This document shows, in pieces, positions 21,320-31,529 of a stretch of DNA of 64,000 bases. Source of the DNA: Adiantum capillus-veneris (taxonomy: Eukaryota > Streptophyta > Polypodiopsida > Polypodiales > Pteridaceae); NCBI GenBank assembly GCA_014529385.2, contig CM043967.1:132548682-132612681 (forward strand). Reading direction: 5' to 3'. Each line of letters starts with the position of its first letter. The stretch's first letter is position 1. The notes below the pieces were generated by a model, which saw nothing but the letters and a program-made list of their open reading frames with translations, did not search any database and was not told where the DNA came from. The translations under genes and the position numbers were made by a program.

Positions 21320-21410
21320 GTATAACAAAAACCTAACCCAACCAACTTATGGATACCGGCCAAGGGGCCCTAACCCCAAGGAAATAAAGATTTGCAAATC
21401 TGCTTCTAAC
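21320..21410. repeat. 90-bp repeat shared with 27985-28070
   Basis: CCTAACCCAACCAACTTATGG through GGAAATAAAGATTTGCAAATCTGC matches 27985-28065 closely. At 28 kb it belongs to an LTR-like segment after a polypurine tract, so this is probably an LTR scrap. Confidence 0.7.
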
Positions 21411-21442
21411 AAGGCACTACATGGCAGTTTACGTGATTTACA

Positions 21443-21787
21443 TTGATTGCTGGCGTGGCAAGAGTGTGTATGGATTTCTGCGTTTTGTGCTGGCTGGTTT
21501 GGGCAGTTTTGGCGCATGATTTTGAGAGCAGATGCTTATGGTGCCAAGTGCTTTTGGACCAGAGCTTTTGGGGCAACAGAGCTGAGTGCAAACGTAAACT
21601 GCAGGTTGATTCGTGCATGAAAAGCATGATCAAGTACTCCAAGGACACGAAATATGTGAATCACCTAAAGTATTACCCGCTTGACGAGGTTCACTCCAGA
21701 TGGCAAGAGGCCGTCCATTCTCCTCTCAAGACCACAATGAAGCAGAAAGCAAAGCCGAGTGCAAAAAAGGAGAGACTGTACTTGTAA
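21443..21787 (+). other. unidentified 114-codon ORF
   Basis: The ORF starts MIAGVARVCMDFC, with a short hydrophobic segment, and ends in a basic tail (KQKAKPSAKKERLYL). I recognise no domain. It is directly followed by the R1 repeat, so it may be a fragment of an unknown mobile element rather than a host gene. Confidence 0.25.
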
Positions 21788-21790
21788 TAT

Positions 21791-22249
21791 CTGTAGCTAT
21801 GGCTACAGATAAATGAAAATGATTTTTGTGCACATAGAATAAATTTATGAATTTATTGGTATCAATTGATTATTCAAAATAAACAAGTAAATTTTCAGAT
21901 GCAATGTGCCATCTAGAAATTTATTCGTGTCAGGATAATATGATAAGTAGAACAGTAGTTGGACGCACTACAGAATAGATCAAAACAAGCGCCTGAATAA
22001 GATGGAGTCCCTAGTTTACTCAGAAGCTCTTGTTATTTGTGTGTCGATAAATAAAAATGATTTTTGTGCACACGGAATGAATTTATGAATTTATTGGTAC
22101 CAATTAATTATATAAAGTAGACAAGTAAATTTTCCGATGCAATGTGCCATCTAGAAATCGTGTCCGGACAGTATGATAAGTAGAACAATAGCCGGACGCG
22201 ATGCAGAATAGATCAAAACAAGCACATGAATAAAACGGTGTCCAGTTTT
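21791..22249 (+). repeat. R1-R2 direct repeats, period 238 bp
   Basis: Two tandem copies (from 21808 and 22046) share GATAAATGAAAATGATTTTTGTG, GCAATGTGCCATCTAGAAAT and GAATAGATCAAAACAAGC. A third, inverted copy lies at 25007-25232, so R1-R2 and R3 flank the 22250-25006 block as inverted repeats. Confidence 0.88.
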
Positions 22250-22636
22250 CTCAAAAAGTCACAATCTTTTTTTTTTTTTACTGTGACTATCCAAGAAAGT
22301 GGTCAGCCAGACTCAGTGGAAATAAGTCCTGACAAGAGAAGACAGACCAAGTCGAGAGAGGCCAAAAAATAGCAGAGTTAGTAATGCTCTAGATTGGTCA
22401 GAAATCCAAGTATTAATGCTCGTTTTTAAGTTACACTTAAAAACAAGCATTAAAACTCGGATTTCTGTGTAACATAAAAACGAGCATTAAAACTCGCATT
22501 ACTAACTCTATTATTTCTTGGCCTCTTCCGACTAAGTCTGTCTGCTTCCATCGAGACGTATTTCCACTGTGTCTGATTGACCACTTTCTTGGGCGCTCAT
22601 AGTTTTTTTTTTTTTTTCAAATGTGACTTTTCAGAG
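22250..22636. mobile_element. foldback element (MITE-like hairpin)
   Basis: Two arms of roughly 150-190 bp are imperfect reverse complements. The left arm has AAAAAGTCACA .. CCAAGAAAGTGGTCAGCCAGAC .. GCAGAGTTAGTAATGC; the right arm has GCATTACTAACTCTATTATTTC .. TGACCACTTTCTTGG .. TGTGACTTTT. T-runs sit symmetrically near both ends. No ORF is present. The terminal inverted repeat is about CTC(T)GAAAAGTCACA. A clear target duplication is not visible. Confidence 0.82.
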
Positions 22637-22938
22637 TTAACTTGTCCATGTCAGGTGCAACGGAAGTGAATGTTGATCTTGCTCAAGATGAGTGCTCCGA
22701 ACTGTGCTCAAGGGTTCCTTTTACTTACGAAAGGTAAAGCCTTCTGTTCTTTTAGTGAGAGAATGCAATGATCACAAATAAAGTGAATGCTACTGTGAAT
22801 GAAGGTGCTGAGATTGTGTGAGAGAGAGAGAGAAGAATACAACACCAGACGGTTCTCAAACCCTCCTCCAAGGGCCTCCCTCTCTATGGCGAGAGAATTG
22901 GGTGCCAAGCTGCATAACACGGTTAGAGAAGGACGTGA

Positions 22939-23780
22939 CTAGTTACCATTTTGCTTGAGCTTGCGCCAATCTTCCTTTAACCGCGCTAGGTACTGAGGTG
23001 GCATGAACCGCGCCTTGAGCTTGTATTGGAAGTCGGCCCAATTGAAAGAAAGGGGCACGTCTTCCTCGGCTTCCTCTGGGTGTGCGGCTAACTGTGCCTC
23101 TTGCAACGCTTGATACCAATTAATGGCATCACCGGCAAGATACATGGTTGCCGTCAAAACTTTGCTATTTCCTGTTTTCTTCGTTCTCGCAAATAAGCAT
23201 TAAATTGATGCAACCAAGAATGAATAACATTAGCATCCATCTTACCATCATACTTACTGAATGTCAACTTCTCAATGACGGGGTTGTTGGAATCAACTTC
23301 TCGACTTGTGCTACCTGATGAATCGCCCACGTCCTTGAGTGGCTCGGATTTCGTGGTGAGTACCTGTAGGACCAACTCTTGCATGCATCGGTCTCTCTGC
23401 GTCTCACGTTCTTAATCCATAGCCGTTCGCTTTTCTTCGGCTGCTATGCGTAGAGCTTCGCGAGCTTGCTCGGCCCCCAAGCGTGCTTGCTCACACTCAT
23501 GCTCCAAGGCTGCCTTTCCGTCTTTAGCTGCCAAGCGTGCTTGCTCACGCTCACGCTCCAAGGCTGTCTTTCTTTCTTCGCGGTCACGATCCAAGGCGGC
23601 ACATTGTGCCTCTTGTTGTAGCATCATGTCCATCACCGACTTGACCAAAGCCTCCATAGGATTTGGTACAACCCGTGGCGTGGATGGGGAAGGGGAAGGG
23701 GAAGGGAAAGGGTCGGAAAAAAATTCTATGAATGAAAAAAAATTCTTCGTCACCACCTCCATGCTCATGACCTTCACGCA
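22939..23780 (-). pseudogene. retrotransposon gag
   Basis: Minus-strand frames encode a Gln/Arg-rich coiled region (REREQARLAAKDG repeats, about 23640-23420), then PVIEKLTFSKYDGK (about 23285-23243), HSWLHQFNAYLRE, AGDAINWYQAL and WADFQYKLKARFMPPQY at 23030-22990. This is the retrotransposon Gag capsid pattern (W..F...L..RF.P..Y). At least three frame breaks separate the parts. No zinc knuckle is present before the LTR junction. Confidence 0.75.
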
Positions 23781-24208
23781 AAGTATCCATTCCGCTTCGG
23801 GTGATGACCATACACTACGATCTTGGGTACCTAAGTTCGCGAGGAACTTGGGTTTTTGAGGTTCTTGAGTTCTTTAGCTTGCAATCGGTGTTTGAGAAGG
23901 CTTTTCTCTTACCCGAGCTCGACTCTTCCTTGCAAGCGCACCCCTTTGCAAACTTGCGCTCACACCAAAGTTGCTTTTTTCCACCTCACTTCGATTGACC
24001 AGCCGGTAAGTACACGGTTCGCTCTCAATGAGTGAAAAGAGGAACAAGGGGAGGCTAGACAAGCCCTTCTTTCTTGGGTTACCTTTCACTCTTCAAAAAC
24101 ACGATTAGGAATCGACACACCCAAGTGGACTTGAGTTATGTGCGACCGCAACAAGCAAAAAAATTCTTGTGGTTCTTTCCTTCAATGATACAAAACACTG
24201 CCAAAGCT

Positions 24209-24262
24209 ATGATACCAATGTCAGGTGCAACAAAAGAGAATAAGGATTTGCTTTGATACCAA
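24209..24262 (-). other. primer-binding site, with a second PBS-LTR-end copy
   Basis: The minus strand reads LTR end - TTGGTATCAAAGC at 24262-24250. About 40 bp further in it again reads TTGCACCTGACATTGGTATC (24231-24212), a second LTR-end/PBS junction. Confidence 0.75.
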
Positions 24263-25006
24263 TGTCAAGTGCAACGGAAGTGAATGTTGATCTTGCTCAA
24301 GATGAGTGCTCCGAACTGTGCTCAAGGGTTCCTTTTACTTACTCCCTTCCGTTCTTTTAATGAGAGAATGCAATGATCACAAACAAAGTGAATGCTACTG
24401 TGAATGAAGATCCTGAGACAAAGAGAGAGAGAGAGAGACAGAGAGAAGAATACGACAATAGACGGTTCTCAAACCCTCCTCCAAGGGCCCCCCTCTCTCC
24501 GGGGAGAGAATTCTATGCTATAGATTTCACAAATCTTGTACAATGGTCTAGATGCAATGGACTTGCCGACGATGTCGACGACAATAATGACCACGACGAG
24601 GACAGACTCAAAACTGAAACGCTAGGACTGAATTGCTGAAACCTGCAAAGTTTTGACTTTCTGCTGACCTCTGACACTGTCTCGGTGAGGATGGTGATGA
24701 CGACGACTCGCCGACGATGCACTGAAAACGCAGATGCTGAAAACTGAAAACAGCGACTAAAACTGTAAACGTTGGCTGACTTGACGGTAGGCGAGGATCT
24801 GCTACGGGTAGGTGAGATCTGCGAGGCTAGGGGCTAAATCTGCAATGGCTGAATGCTGAAGTGCTTGGCTGATCTAGCGTCTTGAAACTGCAAAACGCTA
24901 GACTTGATCTACTACAGGAAACGCCAGAACACTTCCTAAGCTGATCTAAACCCTAGACCTGAGATAGCTTGTCCACATGCACATACAGTTAGATGTGCAC
25001 GTGACA
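24263..25006 (-). repeat. 5' LTR of the gag-bearing relic
   Basis: This is 744 bp with TGTCA..TGACA ends. It carries GAGA tracts (24421-24445) and clusters of GCTGAAAAC-type words like the solo LTRs. Its inner end is repeated at 22649 in the truncated 3' LTR (TGCTCAAGATGAGTGCTCCG shared). Confidence 0.85.
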
Positions 25007-25232
25007 AAACTGGGGACACCATCTTCTTCATGCGCTTGTTCTGATCTATTCTGCACTACGTCCGGCTATTGTTCTACTTATCATACTATCCGGACATAAA
25101 TAAATTTCCAAATGGCACATTGCACCGGAAAATTTATCCGTCTATTTTAAATAATTGGTTGGTACCAATAAATTTATAAATTCATTCTGTGTGCACAAAA
25201 ATCATTTTCATTTATTTGTAGCCGTAGCTAAA
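25007..25232 (-). repeat. R3, inverted copy of R1-R2
   Basis: Reverse complement of R2/R1, from the GGTGTCC..AGTTTT end to the TGTAGCC.. end. The first bases after the LTR at 25007 correspond to the bases just left of the foldback at 22249, so the block between sits at the centre of a large imperfect palindrome. Confidence 0.85.
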
Positions 25233-26400
25233 AATATTACATACTCGCAGTAAGAGTTTGACGAAGCTCTTGAAAAGAAGACAAACCAATTGATGAAAAG
25301 CATGAAGCACAATTTCCCCGTTTATTTGGGCCCAAAATTGACTTTTGAGGTGGCCAGATGATCCAAGAAGCGTGTTCGTTTCGCAGATGACCCAAATTTT
25401 TCTTCGTCTTCAAAGGATTCCAACAAATCGTCACCCTCTAGTTCCAGTGAGGATGAGAAAAAGCAACAGCGGAGAAAAAAAAAGAAAAGCTGATCCAAGA
25501 AAAAGTTTAGAAAGCACAAAAATCAATCTAGCACTTCAGAGGAGGAGGTCTCGTTCTCTACTGACAGTTCAGACAGTGAGAGAAAGAACAAAAGGACCAA
25601 GGAGTTCAAGGATGAGGTCAAGCAGTCAAGTTTAATACGTTTTCAAGCTATTAGGATATCCATTGAGCCCTAAATTCATATAGCAGTTTGAAATCACCTT
25701 CTTGAAAGGTTGTTTCTCAAAACGCTTCAAGATAAGAAGAGCGGCATCTTATTTAAAAGGAAACGAATAGACATGGTAGTCTACTCTGTTATTGCACAGA
25801 GAAGCACCTAAGAAGTGAATAAAATTTTCACTTCTCCATGGTTGACGAAAGAATATGAAGATATCATCACAGCTTACCATCATCGGAGAATGAAGAAGGA
25901 AGACACTTTGGATGACTATTACCAAAGGTTTTGGGATACCTTTTGCCAATGTCCTCATTTTGGAGGATCGCTTAGAAGGACCAGATTAAGCGGTTTTGTT
26001 GTAGTCTACCCAAAAAAATACGACGATTTTGTCTACAAGGACTCCCTTCCGAGACTTATGGGACATGCCAAGGAAGGTTTTGGAAATTGATATGCATGCC
26101 GGCTCATTTATCTATCCTGCGGACAAGCAAGTGCAAGTCATTGTCCACCTCAACGGGGCAAGAATCTTCCAAGGAAAAGAAAGAACAAGGGAACCAACTG
26201 ATAGTTTATCAGAGAGTTCCGCCAAAGAAGCAAGTGAATCAGTTAACAGTTTATCAGAGAGTTCCGAAGAAGCAAAGAAATCCGTTGATAGTTCATCAAA
26301 GAATTCCGCAGTTCAAATTGATGTACAAGTGGACACAAGAGGCCAGGATAGCAACCAATAGGTCCCAAGGCACAAGAAAAGCGAACAAAAAGGTAAGCTC
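25233..26400 (+). pseudogene. gag-like retroelement coding relic
   Basis: Forward frames carry a Ser/Glu/Lys-rich stretch (SSSSEDEKKQQRRKKKK near 25440-25490), then TSPWLTKEYEDIITAYHHRR and DTLDDYYQRFWDTFCQ (25830-25945), which resembles Gag capsid segments. Next comes a three-fold repeat of about 45-60 bp (SLSESS.. units, 26195-26310). Two in-frame stops and a frameshift are present. The family is not determined; the retroelement call rests on the DYYQRFW-type motif and context. Confidence 0.5.
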
Positions 26401-27059
26401 GGTCCACCGGTAATTTGGTCAAGGGTACTTTTTTTTGGCTCTCGAAGCAAAGTGGATGGGGGAAAGAGAATGTCGCAGATTCTCTTCGCTTTTGAGTTGT
26501 ACCTTGAGACTTTTGGATTAATAGCAGTGTCGTGCAGACTACACAAGAGGGGAGCCATTTCACTCTCTTGTCACACGTTGCCTAGATTGAATAAGGTCAC
26601 CTTGCGATTTTAGGGATACTGACAGGCTGACACTAGACAGTATTTTGCCAAATGACTATGAAAATATGTACACAGAATTGGAAATTTCCCAAATTGAACT
26701 AATTACATGTACTCTTTTGCGTGTATTGTTAAGAGTATAATAAAGGAACATGAAATGTCTACAGCATTTTGTCTAATGAATGATTTGAACTTAGTGCATC
26801 TAGAGAGTTGTTAGAGATCAACGAGATCTAAATGTAATGGTTGAGTGAATTGAGGTGAATGTAATTCTAGTGCATCAAGAGTTCTATATGGATGAGATGA
26901 CTGGATAGTGATGTGAGTGCATCAACTATTCCAAAAGGATGAATGACTACATAGAGATCTAGGTGCATCAAGAGCTTTGAACTAGATGAGATGGCCAGAT
27001 TGAAAGATTGAAACATATACCTAGATGAATCCAGGATAAGCCCAGATTCACCCTTAAAG
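26401..27059. other. no gene seen
   Basis: I see only low-complexity and anonymous sequence with several near-repeats of GATGAGATGNCTGGAT / AGATGAGATGGCCAGAT (26893-27000). No coding signal. Confidence 0.4.
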
Positions 27060-27590
27060 GAAAGTGCAAGGTATAGACCCATGGTAGTCACCCACAAGAC
27101 AAAATAACCATCAGCTCCATCATGCATAGTATTGACTAAATACCACGACATCCCCACTAACGTTGTCAGTGCCCAATAGTGGGTTTAGAACTAGGTACTA
27201 ACATATGCTCACAAACACAACACACACCACACGCACACACACATGAGCATACATCAACACAAAGTTCAACGTACTGAGTTTCTATCATGACTCCGGAGAT
27301 CAAGGGCAGACTCAGCCATAATAAAGCCTAGCACTAAAAGAAGCATTAAATCGAAAAATTAGCACAAAAATGAGGTAGTTGATAGGGCATACGCACCACA
27401 AAAGATAGAAAGAATTAGCACAATATCAACTGGTCGTAACTCGGACGAAAACTTCACAATGTGAAGTCTGCATGTCCGCTATACGACTAAAAAATATACC
27501 TAGATGAATCCAGGATAAGCCCAGATTCACCCTTAAAGGAAAGTGCAAGGTATAGACCCATGGTAGTCACCCACAAGACACATTGTTAAG
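27008..27590. repeat. dispersed repeat copy 2 and an internal 90-bp duplication
   Basis: 27060-27480 is the diverged partner of 3540-3930. In addition 27008-27096 (ATACCTAGATGAATCCAGG .. CACCCACAAGACA) is repeated almost perfectly at 27494-27583, so the repeat is flanked by direct copies of its own edge. Confidence 0.8.
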
Positions 27591-28100
27591 ATTAAACCAT
27601 TTAGTCGATCAAGACATCCATGAAAAGATCAAAGCGGTCTGGATGTGATTGCTAAATAGTTACAATGATCATGACTTGTGTCTAAGACCCTCAGCGGACA
27701 TGTGATCTCATGTGACTAATGTCTTTGTAGAAGTGTTGAATTTATGGGGTCGGCTACCTGAGTACATAGAGTCTGTATCTACTGAGCTAGTTTTTGTCCT
27801 TTGGCTGTTTTTTGCAGGCATAATCGAGGGCGATTACAATTCTTGCGAGGGAGGCGGGGGGGGATATGTCACAATTTTGTGACGTAGCGTGCCGAACCTG
27901 AGGAACTGACAAAAAGGACAAGGGAACTCAAAAGAACTTGTGAAGCATAGCACCCAAGGGCCTGACAGGAGTAAGGCTTTTTAATAAAAACCTAACCAAA
28001 CCAACTTATGGTCACCAGCCGAGGGACCCTAACCCTAAGGAAATAAAGATTTGCAAACCTGCTATTGATGTTGTAACAGACTTGGACACTCCAAGTCAAG
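27591..28100 (+). mobile_element. LTR element 3' end, polypurine tract and LTR scrap
   Basis: GCAGGCATAATCGAGGGCGATTACAAT then GGGAGGCGGGGGGGATA (about 27848-27866) then TGTCACAATTTTGTGACG: a polypurine tract followed by an LTR start, in plus orientation. The same GGC(G/A)TAATCGAGGGCG block precedes the oppositely oriented LTR at 28773. The LTR scrap contains the 90-bp repeat shared with 21320. Confidence 0.65.
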
Positions 28101-28327
28101 ATTCTACCGCGACACAACAAGAATTCACTTCAAAACAGTTCATAGTTCATAATTGATTCAACATGGTCCGGCGGAGTTCCGTGCCTAGAGATATTGGCCC
28201 CAAAAACTGGCGCCCCTTTCGGTATTTCTTTTTGTATTAATCTGCCACTCAAAGTACCAGGGAGTGGGAGGCTCTCACTCTCAGACTCTGCGTCCAGATG
28301 CTCTCAGAAGTGGGAGGCCTGCCCACA

Positions 28328-28337
28328 CTTATAAAGG
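28328..28337 (-). promoter_or_regulatory. putative LTR TATA box
   Basis: The minus strand reads CCCTTTATAAGTG, downstream of the U3-like region with its ACGTGGC words. The position suits an LTR promoter; this is inference only. Confidence 0.4.
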
Positions 28338-28421
28338 GTTTACAAGGGATGCCAAAAGCAGAGCCCCAAAAGCTGTAAATCAAAAGCTCTTAAGCCTTTT
28401 TCAAATAATAAAGCAATTACT

Positions 28422-28530
<109 letters not shown>

Positions 28531-28799
28531 ATTGCGTAGAGTCCAGCCCACGTAAAAAGCTCCCAGAAATTCTGTACGCAATCTGCCACATCAGCAAGGC
28601 TTTTCCGTGAACTGCGCCGCCAAACGCGGGCTTCCGTACAGTCACGCCACGTCAGCTTTTTCCGTACACGGGTTGCCACATCATCATTTTTGCCTGCAAC
28701 CGGGACTGTTCCATGCCAAAGAAAGGTGTGTGTGTGTGTGTGTACTAGGCAGCCACGTCACCAGTTTGTGACAATCGCCACTGAATAAGACAGTTACCC

Positions 28800-30256
28800 C
28801 CCTCTTGAAAGCATTGTAATCGCCCTCGATTACGCCTGCAAAATAGACAGAAGTCATAAACTGTCTTAGCAAACACTGACTGTTAATACCGACGCACTAG
28901 GAACACACATCTAGCACATGTACCAATCGACAGTCACATCACACGACATCACAAGACGTCACTTGACATCACAGGACATCACATGATAAATCACATTCAA
29001 CATTCATTCGGATCTCAGACCATGATCTATCGACAATGCAATTAGCAATCGCATCTAGATCCACTCAGGACCTCATAGATGCCCGATTGACTAATCCCTA
29101 TTGCAACCATGTCTATCGAGATCATTCAGACCAAAATGCTACAGTCATTTCGTTATCAGTTCCTGCACTTAAACAAGTCAAGAACAAATCAGTATCATAT
29201 TATCGGGAATTCCAGTTCCTAAAGTCATTACAAGAGAATACTGTCAGCTCACAGTATCCTTGAAACTCAAAGAGACATCAGTGACTTTAGTGTCAAAAAT
29301 CGAGGCAATCTGTTGACAAAGGAGCGGATCAACTCCCCTCTTGTGCATACCCACTGCACCAGATTCCACCCAAGCTGAATTCGAGGTTCCATTTAGAATA
29401 GACTATGCTAATCCAATGCTTCAAGGTAAAGATTCACAATCTGAGGAGTATCTGCTAGGTCCTCCTCCTCCATCCACTTCGCATCCAATGCGGGATAGTT
29501 CTTGAATTTAACCAAGAACCGCCTTATCGCTTTACCCTTAACCTTTATGTCTTTATGTGGCAATATCTATTCGGGAACAAGGATCTCCTCGTTTTCTTCC
29601 ACTTCGGGTTGCTCATCAGGCTCCCCATCTTCGGGCACATCGCCTTTAAAAGCCTTCAGGAGACTCACATGAAAAGCATTGTGAATCCTCTAAGTTTCAG
29701 GCAGCTTCAATCTAACAAAGACATCATTTATCTTTTCGAAAATCTGGAAAGGTCCGTAGTATCGCATACTAAGCTTTGAAAAAAGCCTCTCCTTTCCCTT
29801 TTTCTTTCTCAAGCGTGCCTTCTCAAAACGTAAGAGCACCCAATCGTTCTCCTTCAATTTCAAATCGCGATGATGGCGACTGCTGCCTTTTTCTGTCTTT
29901 CTTGAGTTTTCTGCAAAGCCTCGCAGACCTTCGCAAAAGCCGTGTCCAAGTCACACGTATACTGATCGACTTCAAAATTCTTATCTTTCGTGCTTAGGAA
30001 GGGTGGAACCTTCGTAGCACCTTCAATAATCTCAAATGGCACCTTCCTCGTCGAAGAGTGTATCGTGTTATTGTAGGCAAATTCCACAAAGGTAAATACT
30101 TTTCCCATTGAGTCTTCTGATCCAAGATGTAAGACTTCAATAAATCTAGTACTACTCAATTGGCAATCTCAGATTGCCCGTCAATCTGCCGGTGGAAAGA
30201 TGACCAGAACTGCAACCGCATGCCAATGTTCTCCCAAATAGCCTTCCAAACAAACT
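28800..30256 (-). mobile_element. chromovirus (Ty3/gypsy) pol 3' end relic
   Basis: Minus-strand frames give the integrase end ([20 protein letters not shown], 30090-30030), the Gag-binding linker ([12 protein letters not shown], about 29840-29805) and a chromodomain (FLVKFKNYPALDAKWMEEEDLAD at about 29523-29455), in the order found in the intact element at 53462-56152. Stops and frameshifts are frequent. The upstream part is lost at 30256, where the L1-like LINE begins. The non-coding end and polypurine tract lead to the LTR at 28773. Confidence 0.85.
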
Positions 30257-30397
30257 CGTAAATCTGGCTTGGGCTAGGCACTCACTGCAGGCACGCCTAT
30301 CTAGAGGACGCTCGGATGCGGATTACTCCCCACCCAAGCCAGCCTCGAAGATAGCCCGTCTTGCTGCTGCCGCAGCATCTGTTCTCTCTCGCTCCCC

Positions 30398-31471
30398 ATG
30401 AGGATCGTCTCATGGAACGTACAGGGACTAGGTGGGCCCCAGTTTCAACGACAGCGGGGCCGATTGTGTCAGGAGCTTCAGCGTTGCCTTGCGGGAGGAG
30501 AGATTGATCTCCCTATGCTTCAAGAGCACCATCTATGTGAGAGCCGCATTCGGCGATGTGGTCAGATTTTGCGTGGACGATATGATATCTTTTGGTCAGC
30601 TGCTTTTGGACCTGGAGGCATCCAGGGTGGCGTATGTATGACTATTGCGGACTCATTGAAGCAGGCCATTGTGGACAGATGGACTATTGTGTCAGGCACG
30701 GCTCAGTGGATTACTATGCAGGTTCAAGGTGGCCTTGTGAGCTTCCAAAACATCTATGCGCCCAATGTGGCCAGTGCTCGTGCAGAGTTTTGGTCACAGA
30801 TTGTTGAGTCTTTGCCGCAGGCCGATCATTGGTGTATAGGAGGGGACTTCAACATGTTGGAGGACCCTTCTGACAGAATTGGTGGCAGCCATGCTACTGT
30901 GCATGGAGTCGAGTTGGCAGCTTGGGAGAGGCTGTGTATGACTTTGAGGGTCTCGGATACATGGGAGCACTCTGGTTTTGTGAGGCCCCCAGACAGTCTT
31001 GCCTTCTCTAGATCGGACCGCAGAGTGGGAGGAGTGAATCTATCGCGGATAGATCGCTTCTACACTAGTGACCACTTCAGTGACTTAGGGGAATCACTGG
31101 GCATCCTGGCAGGGACATCCATCTCGGACCATGCACCAATGATCCTCACAGTGGCAGACAGGCAGAGGAGTGGGAGCACGATGCTTCGCATCCCAGAGAG
31201 GGTCTTGTTGGACTCAGCACTCAGAGAGAGGGTAGAGGCTATCTGGACAGAGGGCATGGACAGCCAGGTTTCACCTGCAGACAGAGTGGCCTCAGGACTA
31301 GCTCAGCTTAGCCACTTTTTTCTTCAGGACTCTCTGGCTCGCCGGGCTGCAGTGAGAGGCGGAGCAGCGTCTCAGACGAGGCATTGCTTCACTACAGAGG
31401 ATGCAGGCGCAACATCCAAACAGTCCATGATTGGAGGAGCAGTTACACCACGCTCGGCAGGAGCTTGCTAG
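30398..31471 (+). pseudogene. L1-like ORF2, APE endonuclease domain
   Basis: The ATG at 30398 opens MRIVSWNVQGLGGPQ. Catalytic blocks are WNVQG (Asn), LQEHH (Glu), GGDFNML, SRIDRFYTS and SDHAPM near the end. This is the full order of an APE-type endonuclease, which nicks target DNA for target-primed reverse transcription. The 357-codon frame stops at 31471 through a frameshift; the ORF continues in another frame from about 31500. Confidence 0.92.
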
Positions 31472-31529
31472 CACAGAGGAGAGGTGTTATGAGTTTGCCT
31501 TCCACTAACAGGCATCTCAGTGGACTCAG

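Larger units (their letters stand above)
22649..25006 (-). mobile_element. LTR retrotransposon relic with gag, family S-related LTRs
   Basis: The 5' LTR is 25006-24263 (minus strand, ends ..TTGACA). A PBS TGGTATCAAAGC follows at 24261-24250, matching initiator-Met tRNA use. Gag frames occupy about 23780-22939. The 3' LTR is truncated: gag ends and LTR sequence begins mid-LTR near 22930, running to 22649. RT and integrase are absent. The LTR ends (TGTCAGGTGCAACGG .. GCACGTGACA on plus) match the solo LTR family. No target duplication is apparent. Confidence 0.82.

Noticed and set aside
23446-23859. 137-codon plus ORF rich in Ser/Arg
   Set aside because: Antisense shadow of the minus-strand gag coiled region; no domain on this strand.
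22649-25006. Target-site duplication for the gag-bearing LTR relic
   Set aside because: Flanks GTCCA and AAACT do not match, so none is claimed.
26867-27157. 96-codon minus ORF as a possible host exon
   Set aside because: It lies in a dispersed repeat also present at 3540-3930, and the reading frame is not kept between the two copies.
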